Under the pieces are notes generated by a model. That model had not been told where the DNA came from. It saw only the letters and a list, made by a program, of their open reading frames with translations, and ran no database searches. From assembly GCA_027532905.1 (NCBI GenBank), contig JAPZUA010000004.1:23501-87500 (forward strand): a DNA stretch of 64,000 nucleotides, written 5' to 3'. The stretch is from Magnetospirillum sp. Its GTDB lineage: Bacteria; Pseudomonadota; Alphaproteobacteria; CACIAM-22H2. The position numbers and the translations under genes were made by a program. Of the stretch, positions 23,059 through 31,155 are shown piece after piece (position 1 is the first letter of the stretch; every line of letters starts with the position of its first letter).

Positions 23059-23615
23059 TTTATCCTCCTAAGTTTGTGCAACTCACCGAAGAAAACAAGT
23101 GTCTAGCGATATAGCTGTTCTGCCCGGCTTGCGTACAGTGGAACAGTTGCTTTTTTAGTCAAATAGATGGCGAAACTGTCTCGCCGCACTTTCATGGTCT
23201 ATGCTGCGGGTTACAATGGACGACGTGTCTGGTATACACGACAGACCGACGTGCTCGCTAAGGCCTTGAGTTTGCAACATCGACGCGGCGAAGGCGAAAA
23301 TCTCATCCCCTCCGCCATTCCTTCCCACGAGTACCAACAGTGGGGTTTTGCGGGTGCCGAGAAGCCCGCAAACACGGCGCTTCTCGCCCATTACTACCTT
23401 GTTCCAATATTCTCTGAAGCGCTGTTTCTGCCCGAATTTGCGGGCAAGAACCCGCGTTTCTATGTGCGCGATTGTCGCGTGGGATCTTGCCGGAGTAGGA
23501 GCTAGCGCCAGAGTTAAACCTGTTCGCCGTCAGGGCCTATAGGACAGATTGAGTAATTTGCGTATCGGAGTGTTTTCGGCTCATCGTCACCGTGAAAGGG
23601 ATGAGGGTGAGACCG
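23059..23615. other. Right end of island and junction with chromosome, no clear gene
   Basis: Holds attR (23299-23317) and one GGTATACA motif (23231-23238). An open frame at 23167-23505 runs across attR (MAKLSRRTFMVYAAGYNGRR at its start), so it would be a fusion of island and chromosome DNA; I find no family features and do not call it. The chromosomal side after 23318 shows nothing recognisable up to the IS remnants. Confidence 0.5.
23299..23317 (+). repeat. attR: right attachment repeat of the island
   Basis: Exact copy of the 19-nt tRNA-Ser 3' end at 13487-13505, but not part of a tRNA here: the upstream sequence has no cloverleaf. It defines the right boundary of the island. Confidence 0.88.
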
Positions 23616-23690
23616 ATGAAACAGACCCCGCCGAACGGCACCGCCGAGCATCATGTCCGCGAGATCCGCCGCATCCGCAGCGCCGTTTGA
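23616..23690 (+). pseudogene. 5' fragment of an IS3-family orfA
   Basis: The 24-codon frame MKQTPPNGTAEHHVREIRR matches, from memory of the family, the start of orfA in a group of alphaproteobacterial IS3 elements. After REIRR it switches into unrelated sequence and stops. Only the extreme 5' end survives, joined head-on to the second IS3 remnant on the other strand. Confidence 0.55.
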
Positions 23691-24081
23691 GGATCCCGGA
23701 CCGATCGGTACCGGTAGGTCGACCTTATTGAGCCGCCGACACGAACGGCCCTCCGCTCACTGACGCCGTAGGCCGCCATGAAATGATCGACGACCTGGCG
23801 CTTCGCGGAGGGCCTTGCACCTTTTTTCGAAGGACATCCTGCAGAATAAATTTGTCGAGCGACAGACCCGCGACCAGCCGCTTCAACTTTGTGTTCTCGT
23901 CTTCGAGATGCTTCAGACGGCGGACCACCGAGATCCCCATACCCGCAAACTGCTTCTTCCACCGATAGAAGCCTTGCGCGCTCATCTCGAGTCTTCGGCA
24001 GGTCTCGCCTACCCGCGTGCCGCTCTTCGCCTGCAGCAAGGCAAACGCGATCTGTTCTTCGCTGATACCTTTTCTAGGCAT
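23651..24081 (-). pseudogene. IS3-family transposase remnant (orfA plus start of orfB)
   Basis: OrfA begins at ATG 24081 with MPRKGISEEQIAFALLQAKSG. It has the usual helix-turn-helix (VGETCRRLEMSAQGFYRWKKQFAG) and leucine zipper (RRLKHLEDENTKLKRLVAGL), ending LQDVLRKKV. In the other frame, orfB starts around 23850 with KRQVVDHFMAAYGVSERRAVRV, then RYRSVRDPQTALRMR, and stops at 23651, long before the DDE catalytic core. The element is therefore dead. Terminal inverted repeats could not be seen. Together with the facing fragment it marks repeated IS activity next to the island. Confidence 0.8.
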
Positions 24082-24090
24082 TCCGCACAC

Positions 24091-24454
24091 TCCTCTTTCC
24101 GAGAAGATGGGCCAAATCCTCGCTTAACCTTTGGACCCGAATAAAGGGCCAGGATCACTGAAGGAGGCAGAGCACGGGCGCTGACGGCGTAGATAACTTT
24201 TGATTGGGTAGGCACTGCCTCGATCGAATAAAGCTTGATGCTGATTCTTGTAGCCTAAAGCGAATTGGTACGGGCCAAGTTCAATGGTCAATCTGGGAAA
24301 CACGGGTTCAACGGCGATTTCAGTTTCCGCTTGCCAAATGCAATCGCGTAATATCCGATATCGTTGCAAATGCTGGGCAAAAATCGATACTTTTTTGCAC
24401 CGGTTAGTATGGGCGACGAAAGAAGCGCTCTCATAAACTCTGGAGGAATCGACC
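24091..24454. other. Non-coding stretch upstream of the second tctC
   Basis: No supported gene over 364 bp. Short open frames on both strands show no conserved features. The stretch is somewhat richer in A+T than the core genome and should contain the promoter for the second tctCBA operon; GGAGG at about 24441-24445 is its ribosome-binding site. Confidence 0.4.
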
Positions 24455-25447
24455 ATGTCCATCAATCGGCGTCACGTTCTTTCCGGGATTGCGGCTGCAG
24501 GTGCTGCGGCCTCCCTGCCCTTCTCGGCCATTGGGCAAGCAAGATATCCCAATCGTCCCGTCACGTTGGTTTGTCCGTGGGGTGCGGGCGGCGGCACGGA
24601 TGCAACGGCACGTATTGTTGCTGCGATTCTCGAGAAGGATCTCGGCCAACCGTTCAATGTTGTGAACCGCACTGGCGGCTCCGGGGTTGTGGGTCATTCG
24701 GCGATCGCGACGGGGGCGCCCGACGGTTACACGATCGGGATGATCACGGTTGAAATTACCATGATGCACCATCAGGGCCTTACGGATCTCAAGCCCGAAA
24801 GCTATACTCCGCTTGCGCTGATGAATGTCGATCCACCGGGCGTGCAGGTGAATGCGGCCTCGCCCTACAAAGACGTTAAGGCGCTTGCCGATGCCATCAA
24901 GGCAGCGCCGTCGGGCAGGTTCAAGGCCTCGGGCACCGGCCAAGGCGGCATCTGGCATCTTGCGTTGATCGGCTGGTTGCAGGCGATGGGCCTGAAAGCC
25001 GATCACGTGGCCTGGGTACCCTCAAACGGCGCCGCACCAGCCATGCAGGATCTTGCGGCCGGCGGGATCGATATAGTCACCTGCTCAGTGCCGGAAGCCA
25101 AGGCGATGATCGATGCTGGCAGGGCCAGAAGCCTCGCTATCATGGCACCACAGCGTAACCCCACGTTCAAGGACGTGCCAACGCTGAACGAAGCGTTGGC
25201 GATCAACTACTCCGTGGGCGCATGGCGTGGCATCGCGGCCCCCAAAGGCATCCCTGAGAGTGTCAATGCCACTTTGGTCGCGGCCCTGAAAAAAGCTTAC
25301 GATTCCAAGGAGTTTCAGGATTTTATGGCCGCACGCGGGTTCGGGACAACTTGGGCCGATCCGGCGGGCTTTGCAAAGTATATGGCAGAAGGCGATAAGG
25401 CCATGGGCTCGGCCATGGCCGCCGCTGGGCTCGCCAAAAAAGCCTGA
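24455..25447 (+). CDS. tctC: Second TctC/Bug-family substrate-binding protein
   Basis: A 330-aa binding protein. The N-terminus INRRHVLSGIAAAGAAASLPFSAIGQA has a twin-arginine-like pattern, so export may be by Tat rather than Sec. The mature part opens RYPNRPVTLVCPWGAGGGTDATARI, the carboxylate-binding loop of this family, followed by NRTGGSGVVGHSAIA. It is clearly a different paralogue from the copy at 10.4 kb, with several substitutions in the loop (WGAGGGTDA versus PPGGGTDLF) that suggest a different ligand. It starts the second tctCBA cluster, directly after IS remnants, and its codon use is less GC-biased than the core genes. Confidence 0.93.
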   Translation: MSINRRHVLSGIAAAGAAASLPFSAIGQARYPNRPVTLVCPWGAGGGTDATARIVAAILEKDLGQPFNVVNRTGGSGVVGHSAIATGAPDGYTIGMITVEITMMHHQGLTDLKPESYTPLALMNVDPPGVQVNAASPYKDVKALADAIKAAPSGRFKASGTGQGGIWHLALIGWLQAMGLKADHVAWVPSNGAAPAMQDLAAGGIDIVTCSVPEAKAMIDAGRARSLAIMAPQRNPTFKDVPTLNEALAINYSVGAWRGIAAPKGIPESVNATLVAALKKAYDSKEFQDFMAARGFGTTWADPAGFAKYMAEGDKAMGSAMAAAGLAKKA

Positions 25448-25520
25448 AGGCGCTTCTCGTTGCGGGGCGGGGCCCTTGGCCACGCCCCGCTTTTCCTCGG
25501 GCTTGCAGCGGGGCGTTGGC

Positions 25521-26009
25521 GTGCGCATACATGACCTAGGGCTTGGCCTGTTCTTCATTGCCCTCGCTGTGGCGATGTTCGTCTATGCTGGCACGTTCCC
25601 GGCCTTCCCAGGCCAAAAGTACGGCCCCTCGCTGTTTCCCCGTATCCTCGGCATTGGCATCGCAATCTGCGGCGCACTAATTCTGTGGCGCGGCTGGCAG
25701 AGTTCCCTTGCCAGCGGCATGCGACGAATCTTCGTCTTTGATCCCGGTTTCAGCCAAGGCGGGCGATTGGTTTCCTTCCTGCTCGTACCGGGCGGCATCG
25801 TTTTCTATCTCCTGCTGGCAGAGCGGCTGGGCTTCATTCCGACCGCCTTCATGCTGATGGTCGGCCTTTTCCTTTGGTTCCGCGTGCGGCCCGCTCTTGC
25901 GCTTGTGCTTGCAATTGTCATCACCGGCGCAATGCAGTGGTTTTTCGGCTCGATGATGCGCGTGCCGCTGCCACGCGGCCTTTTCATGCAAATCCTTTAC
26001 GGGGGTTGA
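25521..26009 (+). CDS. tctB: Second TctB small membrane subunit
   Basis: A 162-aa protein read from GTG 25521 (VRIHDLGLGLFFIALAVAMFVYAGTFP). The frame is open upstream into the tctC end, but the first membrane helix begins here. TctB features are the FPGQKYGPSLFPRILGIGIAICGALIL stretch and two closing helices (LLVPGGIVFYLLLAERLGFIPTAFMLMVGLFLWF and ALALVLAIVITGAMQWFFG). It sits 73 nt after tctC and 3 nt before tctA. Confidence 0.88.
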   Translation: MRIHDLGLGLFFIALAVAMFVYAGTFPAFPGQKYGPSLFPRILGIGIAICGALILWRGWQSSLASGMRRIFVFDPGFSQGGRLVSFLLVPGGIVFYLLLAERLGFIPTAFMLMVGLFLWFRVRPALALVLAIVITGAMQWFFGSMMRVPLPRGLFMQILYGG

Positions 26010-26012
26010 GAG

Positions 26013-27506
26013 ATGAGCGAAGCCATCCTCACGGCCTTCGGACTCGTATTCGACCCGTATGTTCTTTTTGTCATACTCGCGTCCGCCGTGTTTGGCCTGT
26101 TCGTCGGCGCCATGCCTGGCCTGACGGCGACCATGGCCACGGCTCTCCTTGTGCCGATCACGTTTTTCATGAGCCCCGTACCCGCGCTTGGCGCCATCGT
26201 GACGGCGACGGCGATGGCGATTTTCGCGGGCGATATTCCAGCCGCCATGCTCCGGATGCCCGGCACGCCCGCTTCCGCCGCCTATACCGACGAGAGCTAC
26301 GCGATGGCAAAGAAGGGTCAGCTTGAGCTGAACCTTGGGGCCAACCTGGTTTTTTCGGCGGTGGGCGGCATATTCGGCGTGATGGTGCTGATTATCGCTG
26401 CACCTATGCTGGCGGAACTCGCCATTAATTTTTCTACCTTCGAGTATTTCTGGCTTGCCTGTCTTGGCCTTACCTGCGCGATTTTCATCTCATCGGCGGA
26501 TCCTGTAAAAGGCTTTCTCTCACTCTTCCTCGGCCTTGCCGTAGGCTGCATCGGAATCGACCCTGCTGCGGGCTATCCGCGATTCACGTTCGGCAATATC
26601 GACCTGATGTCCGGCATCAATTTTATCCCCACGATGATCGGCATTTTTGCCGTCTCCGAGCTGATGCGCGGCGTGATGAGCATCGAAAAAGTTGGGGAGT
26701 TCGCGCAGGACAAAGTCGGCGCGCTGTTCAGGGGGCTTGGCGCTGTCGCGAGGAAATACTGGAAGAACTGCCTGCGCGGTTCCGCCCTCGGGACGCTGAT
26801 TGGCGCCCTACCAGGCGCGGGCGCGGATATCGCTGCCTGGGTGTCGTACGCCATGGCAAAGCGCTTTTCCAAGGAGCCTGAAAAATTCGGCACCGGCCAT
26901 ATCGAGGGCGTCGTCGAATCCACTTCGTCCAACAATTCGGCGGTCGCAGGCGCTTGGATTCCAGCCCTCGTTTTTGGCATTCCTGGCGATTCGATTACCG
27001 CCATCGTCATTGGCGTACTTTATATGAAGGGCATGAACCCAGGCCCGGCCGTATTCCTCGAGAACCCGCAGTTCATCTATGCCGTCTTTATCATCTTCAT
27101 TCTTGCGAACCTGCTGATGCTGCCCCTTGGCTACGCCGCAATCCGCGGCGCGCGACATCTGCTTGCGGTGCCAAAGAACATCCTGCTGCCCACCATCCTA
27201 TTGTTCTGCATCGTCGGCTCGTTTGCGATGACGAATAGCCCCTACGGCATCCTGCTGATGCTAATATTTGGCGTGGTCGGCTGGCTGATGGAGGAGAATG
27301 GCATTCCCGTCGCGCCGCTCATTCTTGGTCTTGTGCTGGGCGAATTGCTCGAGCAGAGCTTCATGACATCGATGATCAAGTCAGACGGTTCGTTCCTGGT
27401 GTTTTTCCAGCGCCCCATCGCTGGCATTCTCGGCGCGGCCACGCTCGCAATTTGGGCGATCATGGTATCGCGCGCCTTGCAGCGTCGGCAGCATGCGCTT
27501 GGTTGA
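26013..27506 (+). CDS. tctA: Second TctA large membrane subunit
   Basis: A 497-aa membrane protein with both TctA repeats: FGLFVGAMPGLTATMATALLVPITF near residue 30, and GSALGTLIGALPGAGADIAAWVSYAMAKRFSKEPEKFGTGH near residue 255. The latter is followed by SSNNSAVAGAWIPALVFGIPGDSITA. It forms the transport channel for the ligand bound by the adjacent TctC. It differs strongly from the first TctA (11867-13351), so this is an independently acquired system rather than a local duplication. No regulator gene accompanies it. The 286 bp after the stop contain nothing recognisable before the toxin pseudogene. Confidence 0.94.
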   Translation: MSEAILTAFGLVFDPYVLFVILASAVFGLFVGAMPGLTATMATALLVPITFFMSPVPALGAIVTATAMAIFAGDIPAAMLRMPGTPASAAYTDESYAMAKKGQLELNLGANLVFSAVGGIFGVMVLIIAAPMLAELAINFSTFEYFWLACLGLTCAIFISSADPVKGFLSLFLGLAVGCIGIDPAAGYPRFTFGNIDLMSGINFIPTMIGIFAVSELMRGVMSIEKVGEFAQDKVGALFRGLGAVARKYWKNCLRGSALGTLIGALPGAGADIAAWVSYAMAKRFSKEPEKFGTGHIEGVVESTSSNNSAVAGAWIPALVFGIPGDSITAIVIGVLYMKGMNPGPAVFLENPQFIYAVFIIFILANLLMLPLGYAAIRGARHLLAVPKNILLPTILLFCIVGSFAMTNSPYGILLMLIFGVVGWLMEENGIPVAPLILGLVLGELLEQSFMTSMIKSDGSFLVFFQRPIAGILGAATLAIWAIMVSRALQRRQHALG

Positions 27507-27791
27507 GCTTGTTGCGGAATTTCGCAGTACACAAACTGCTCAGTTTGTCCCATAGGCGGTAACGGCAAATACATCGATGATCGGTTCCACTTTTTGCGTA
27601 GCTTGGCTCACGGTGGGAATTCCGAAACGCCCGCCGTCCGCAGCAAGTATGAAATCTCGGCGGCTCGTTTTCATGGCGCTACCGTAAACGAGGCAAAGGA
27701 TTGTCGCCGCGCCCATCCTGGGCGGATCGCATCGTCGCTAAGCTGGGAGCTGCGTTTCCGACATGGGCAAGCGATCGACGAATAGAATGGA

Positions 27792-28140
27792 TCAGCCGGC
27801 AAGCCCGAGAAAGACGATCAACGCGCGATTGATGCGCACGACATCGGCGTCGGCAAGCTATCCGATCCGTTCTCCAAGCTTCGTCTTCGGGATGGTGCTC
27901 ACCTTGTCGACCATAACGCGCGAGAAGGCGCGCACGCCGCTCGCGCCCGTCGGGGCGACATCGAGACGAAACAGCGGCAACTCGGCGGGATCCGTAGTGA
28001 ACAGACAAATCGTAATCGACTCCAGGATCTCGAACGCCTCGCTGTGGACGATGACCACGGGGCGAGGATTGCCGACTTTCATGACGGCCCGCCGCTGGCG
28101 TGCGGATAGCGAAGGTCGATCAGGGTACGGGCTTTCGCAT
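27792..28140 (-). pseudogene. MazF/PemK-family toxin pseudogene
   Basis: In one minus-strand frame, MKVGNPRPVVIVHSEAFEIL through LFRLDVAPTGASGVRAFSRVMVDKVSTIPKTKLGERIG is a clear MazF/PemK toxin body. Codon TAG at about 27858-27860 then interrupts it. The same frame continues LADADVVRINRALIVFLGLAG to a proper stop at 27792, the normal end of the family, so the TAG looks like a nonsense mutation (probably AAG to TAG). The expected N-terminus (about 28140, with TLIDLRYP) is in another frame, so a frameshift also separates it near 28085. No antitoxin gene is visible upstream. Two lesions make a working toxin very unlikely. Confidence 0.8.
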
Positions 28141-28263
28141 ACGGGTGAACGCGCGGACCGGGGCCAGCGCGCCTTGATCTTGATTTCGCGGACGCTGTAT
28201 AAAAAGTGATCGCGTTCGAAAGCGGCGGATATTCGGTCCGTCCCGGTCGCCCAGGAAACCAAA

Positions 28264-28815
28264 GTGGTCGCTCCCGTTTCCACCGCGTCGCCAACGCTGC
28301 CCGGCCTGATCGACGGCCCGGGCCTTCTCGCGGTCTGCGGCGCGCGGATCGCAGAGTTCTATGAACTGTGGGACGCCAAACGGGTGGGACGCCTGCTGCC
28401 GTCGCGGCGCGATTTCGACATTGCCGAATTGAAACCCTGGCTCGGCTGGATCGCGATGTACGACGTCGTGGCGAACGCAGCGCCAGCCGACCACGAATTC
28501 AGATACCGGCTCGTGGGCACGAATTTCGTGCGCTACCACAACATCGATCCGACCGGACAACTCGTTTCCGAATCCGGGCTCGCCAGCGACCGCCAAGCGA
28601 TGCTCGAAAATCTGCGCGACATTTGCGCCGCGCGTTTGCCGCGCTATCGGCGCGACAATCTGCCATGCGTGGATATGCGCACCTACACGCCACCGCGCCT
28701 CTATCTGCCGCTCGCCGAGGACGGCGAAACTGTCGATGTGATCCTGCTGCTGGGCGCCGATCCGCTCGACGCAACCGGGCAGATCGCCGAAGCCTCGCGC
28801 GCAGGCCCGCTCTAG
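28264..28815 (+). CDS. PAS domain protein (PAS_5/DUF1457 type)
   Basis: A 183-aa protein starting at GTG 28264. It is a single PAS_5-type domain: RIAEFYELWDAKRVGRLLPSRRDFDIAELKPWLGWIAMYDVV followed by FRYRLVGTNFVRYHNIDPTGQLVSE. A C-terminal strand pair contains TYTPPRLYLPLAEDGETVDVILLLGADP. Such one-domain PAS proteins are abundant in Rhodospirillales and related groups; no output domain is attached, so partner and signal are unknown. It converges on the FAD protein gene with a 9-nt gap. Confidence 0.85.
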   Translation: MVAPVSTASPTLPGLIDGPGLLAVCGARIAEFYELWDAKRVGRLLPSRRDFDIAELKPWLGWIAMYDVVANAAPADHEFRYRLVGTNFVRYHNIDPTGQLVSESGLASDRQAMLENLRDICAARLPRYRRDNLPCVDMRTYTPPRLYLPLAEDGETVDVILLLGADPLDATGQIAEASRAGPL

Positions 28816-28824
28816 AGCCAGCTT

Positions 28825-30228
28825 TCAGCGCGGATCGAACTCGGGCGTCGAATAGTCGAGCAGCACTTGGGCGTGGTGCGCGATGTCGGCGCAAAACAGA
28901 TCGCGCACGAGGGCGCGCGCCAGATGCGGGGCTGCGAACTTCATGGCGCTGATCGAAGAGCCCGACGGCCCGAAACTGGCGGTCGCACCGAAATTGAAGC
29001 AGTGGATGCGATCGAGCCACGGTGCCGCACCCGGCACCTTCTGCGTGAACGCCATACCCGCATCCAGATACGGGTAGCGCGCCAACCGCGGATTGGCGAG
29101 TTCGGCGGGCGGCACATAGCAGTCGCCCCAGGTCGCGACATGTTCGGCAATGCCGGCAAGTTCGGGGCGCAGCGCCAGATCGACGTCGAACCCGGTTCCG
29201 GCGATCGCAAAATCGGCAACGAAGTCGCCGACAGGCGTTGTCAGCATGGCGCAGCCGTCTTGCGCGCGCGCGGCCCAAACGCCTGCGTTGGTCACCAGCC
29301 GGAAATTCGAATGGCTGCGCGCCCGCTCCCAGGTTTCTTTGGGAAAGGCCTCGCGCACGGTCAGCAGATGGTTGGCAAGACGCCAGCGCATCGCATCAGG
29401 CAGGCTCGCGAAATTGCCGAGGAAGCCCGGATTGGCGATGATCTTGTAGGGCTGCACGCGCTGCAGTTCGGGTCGGCGGCACAGCACCACCACTTCGGCC
29501 GCTCCGTGCTCGAGGGCCGTCGCCGCATTGTCGAAGGCCGAAGCCCCCGCCCCGATCACCGCCACGCGTTTACCGGTGAGCTTTGGAAAATCGATCGCGT
29601 CGGCCGCGTGTGCGCGCAAATCCTGCGGCAAGGCTTCGATCTCGGGCGGCATCCACCAGCGGCCGCTCGACTCGATGCCCATCGCGAGCACGAGCTTGCG
29701 CGCATAGACGGTCTCGGATCGCCCGTCGCATGTCAGCGCGATGCGCAAAAAGGCGCCATCGGGTGTGGCACCTTCGAAGCGCGTGCGGTTGCGCACCGGC
29801 AAAGCCAGAACGCGCGCGAACCAGGCGAGATAGGTCTGCCAGTCGCCCTTGTCAATCTTGCCGAGGGTGGCGAACGCGGCAGCGCCGTGCTGGGCTTCGT
29901 ACCAAGCCTGGAAGGTCAGGTTCGGCATGCCCATGTCGGGGCCCGTGACTTTTTTGTGCGTGCGCAGCGTCTTCATGCGCGCGAAACGTCGCCAGATGCC
30001 CTCTCCGCCCGCTGCGGCTTCATCGACGACCAGAATGTTCGCCACGCGCGCGCGCTTGAGTTCGGCCGCGACCGCAAGCCCGCTTTGCCCGCCGCCCGCG
30101 ATCACCACGTCGAGAACCGGCGCTTCGCCGTGCCGCCGGGCCGGGACCCAAGCGCCCTCGGGATATCCCACCAGTTCGAGATCGCGCGCGACGGCGGCTT
30201 CGAGCATTTCGAGCGAGGCGATCTTCAA
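28825..30228 (-). CDS. FAD/NAD(P)-binding oxidoreductase (flavin monooxygenase-like)
   Basis: A protein of about 467 residues. The FAD-binding Rossmann motif is VVIAGGGQSGLAVAAELKRA, followed by WRRFARMKTLRTHKKVTGPDMGMPNLTF. A second, NADPH-type motif lies in the middle (KRVAVIGAGASAFDNAATALEHGA). Near the end is FNFGATASFGPSGSS. The layout is that of Baeyer-Villiger/N-hydroxylating-type flavin monooxygenases, but the fingerprint FxGxxxHxxxW is not obvious, so the substrate is unknown. I prefer TTG 30228, with GGAG 7 nt upstream; an ATG at 30276 would add 16 residues. It is divergent from the RraA-like gene. Confidence 0.85.
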   Translation of the reverse strand: MKIASLEMLEAAVARDLELVGYPEGAWVPARRHGEAPVLDVVIAGGGQSGLAVAAELKRARVANILVVDEAAAGGEGIWRRFARMKTLRTHKKVTGPDMGMPNLTFQAWYEAQHGAAAFATLGKIDKGDWQTYLAWFARVLALPVRNRTRFEGATPDGAFLRIALTCDGRSETVYARKLVLAMGIESSGRWWMPPEIEALPQDLRAHAADAIDFPKLTGKRVAVIGAGASAFDNAATALEHGAAEVVVLCRRPELQRVQPYKIIANPGFLGNFASLPDAMRWRLANHLLTVREAFPKETWERARSHSNFRLVTNAGVWAARAQDGCAMLTTPVGDFVADFAIAGTGFDVDLALRPELAGIAEHVATWGDCYVPPAELANPRLARYPYLDAGMAFTQKVPGAAPWLDRIHCFNFGATASFGPSGSSISAMKFAAPHLARALVRDLFCADIAHHAQVLLDYSTPEFDPR

Positions 30229-30343
30229 CTTTTTTTCTCCATCGTCGCAATTGGACTTCGGCACGAGACCGATCAAAGGCTATTGTTTTCGAAGACGGTG
30301 TGAAACCGAAATCAGGCTGCTGAGCAGCAATTGCGAGGGTTCC

Positions 30344-31075
30344 ATGGAAAAAGCGTTCGGCGACATTCCGGCGGATCTCAAATCCCGCCTCCTGTCGGCC
30401 GCCGTGCCGACGATTTCGGCCGTGCTGTTCAAGAAGGGCTTCAACAGCCGCTTTTTCGCGGGCCTCCAGCCGCTCTCGGAGAAGGCTAGCCGGTTCTGCG
30501 GCCCGGCCTGGACCGTGCGCGCCATCCCGGTGCGCGAGGACCTGCGCGCCAAAATCGCGTCGGGCGAATTGCCGAGCCTCAACAGGCTGGCGTTTGACGC
30601 GGCACCTGCAGGGTCGGTGCTGGTCTGCAGCACCGGCGGACATCCCGACGTCGCCGTGATGGGCGACATCATGACCACCTCGCTCATGGTCCGCGGTGTG
30701 GCCGGTGCGGTCGTCGATACCGGCGTGTCGGATGCCAACCTTATCGCCCAAATGGCCTTCCCACTGGTCTGCACGGGCTCGGCCCCGGTTTCGTCCTTCG
30801 CCAAGGTCATGGTGGCCGACCACGGGCTGCCGATCGGCATTGGCGACGTGGCTGTGTTCCCGGGCGACATCATCGTGGGCGATCCCAACGGTGCCGTCTG
30901 CATCCCACGCGACATCGCCGACGCCGTCGCGGACGCGGCCGTCGAGCAGGAAGCACTCGAAGCCTTCATCCTCGCGCGCGTGCAGTCGGGCGCGCCGCTG
31001 GAGGGGACCTATCCGCCGAACGCCGAAACGCTGGCCGCCTACCGTGCCTGGCGGGCAACGCAGACGGCGCAATAG
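30344..31075 (+). CDS. RraA-like / HMG-aldolase family protein
   Basis: A 243-aa protein from ATG 30344 (MEKAFGDIPADLKSRLLSAAVPTISAVL). RraA-fold motifs: FCGPAWTVRAIPVRED, the active-site-like GDIMTTSLMVRGVAGAVVDTGVSD (glycine-rich anion site, with Asp in place of the usual RD pair) and DIIVGDPNGAVCIPRDIAD. Relatives include 4-hydroxy-4-methyl-2-oxoglutarate/oxaloacetate aldolases and the RNase E inhibitor RraA; the longer length (over 220) and C-terminal helix fit the metabolic branch. The following gene encodes an ABC binding protein on the same strand, so the two may serve import and breakdown of one compound. The substrate is not known. Confidence 0.85.
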   Translation: MEKAFGDIPADLKSRLLSAAVPTISAVLFKKGFNSRFFAGLQPLSEKASRFCGPAWTVRAIPVREDLRAKIASGELPSLNRLAFDAAPAGSVLVCSTGGHPDVAVMGDIMTTSLMVRGVAGAVVDTGVSDANLIAQMAFPLVCTGSAPVSSFAKVMVADHGLPIGIGDVAVFPGDIIVGDPNGAVCIPRDIADAVADAAVEQEALEAFILARVQSGAPLEGTYPPNAETLAAYRAWRATQTAQ

Positions 31076-31155
31076 AAGCCGCCCTTCCCAAGGCGCACGC
31101 GGCGCGTTAGCCTTGCATTCAAAGACAAGCAAAACGAATGCAGGGAGAAGTCGAA

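Larger units (their letters stand above)
13487..23317 (+). mobile_element. 9.8-kb genomic island integrated in tRNA-Ser(GGA)
   Basis: Bounded by a 19-bp direct repeat identical to the tRNA-Ser 3' end, with a tyrosine integrase gene starting 94 nt inside the left boundary. Contents are an integrase remnant, a serine recombinase, a ParB-like protein, an iteron-like array and mostly unknown proteins. The region around 17.4-18.3 kb is clearly richer in A+T than the host. No conjugation, capsid or terminase gene is recognisable, so it is best described as an integrative element that is non-conjugative or mobilised by others. Confidence 0.88.

Noticed and set aside
23167..23505. Hypothetical protein of 112 aa across the right end of the island
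   Set aside because: The frame runs through attR, so it joins island and chromosome DNA; there is no ribosome-binding site or family feature to support it.
27763..28209. 148-aa plus-strand open frame
   Set aside because: It is antisense to the MazF/PemK pseudogene, whose sequence explains the region.
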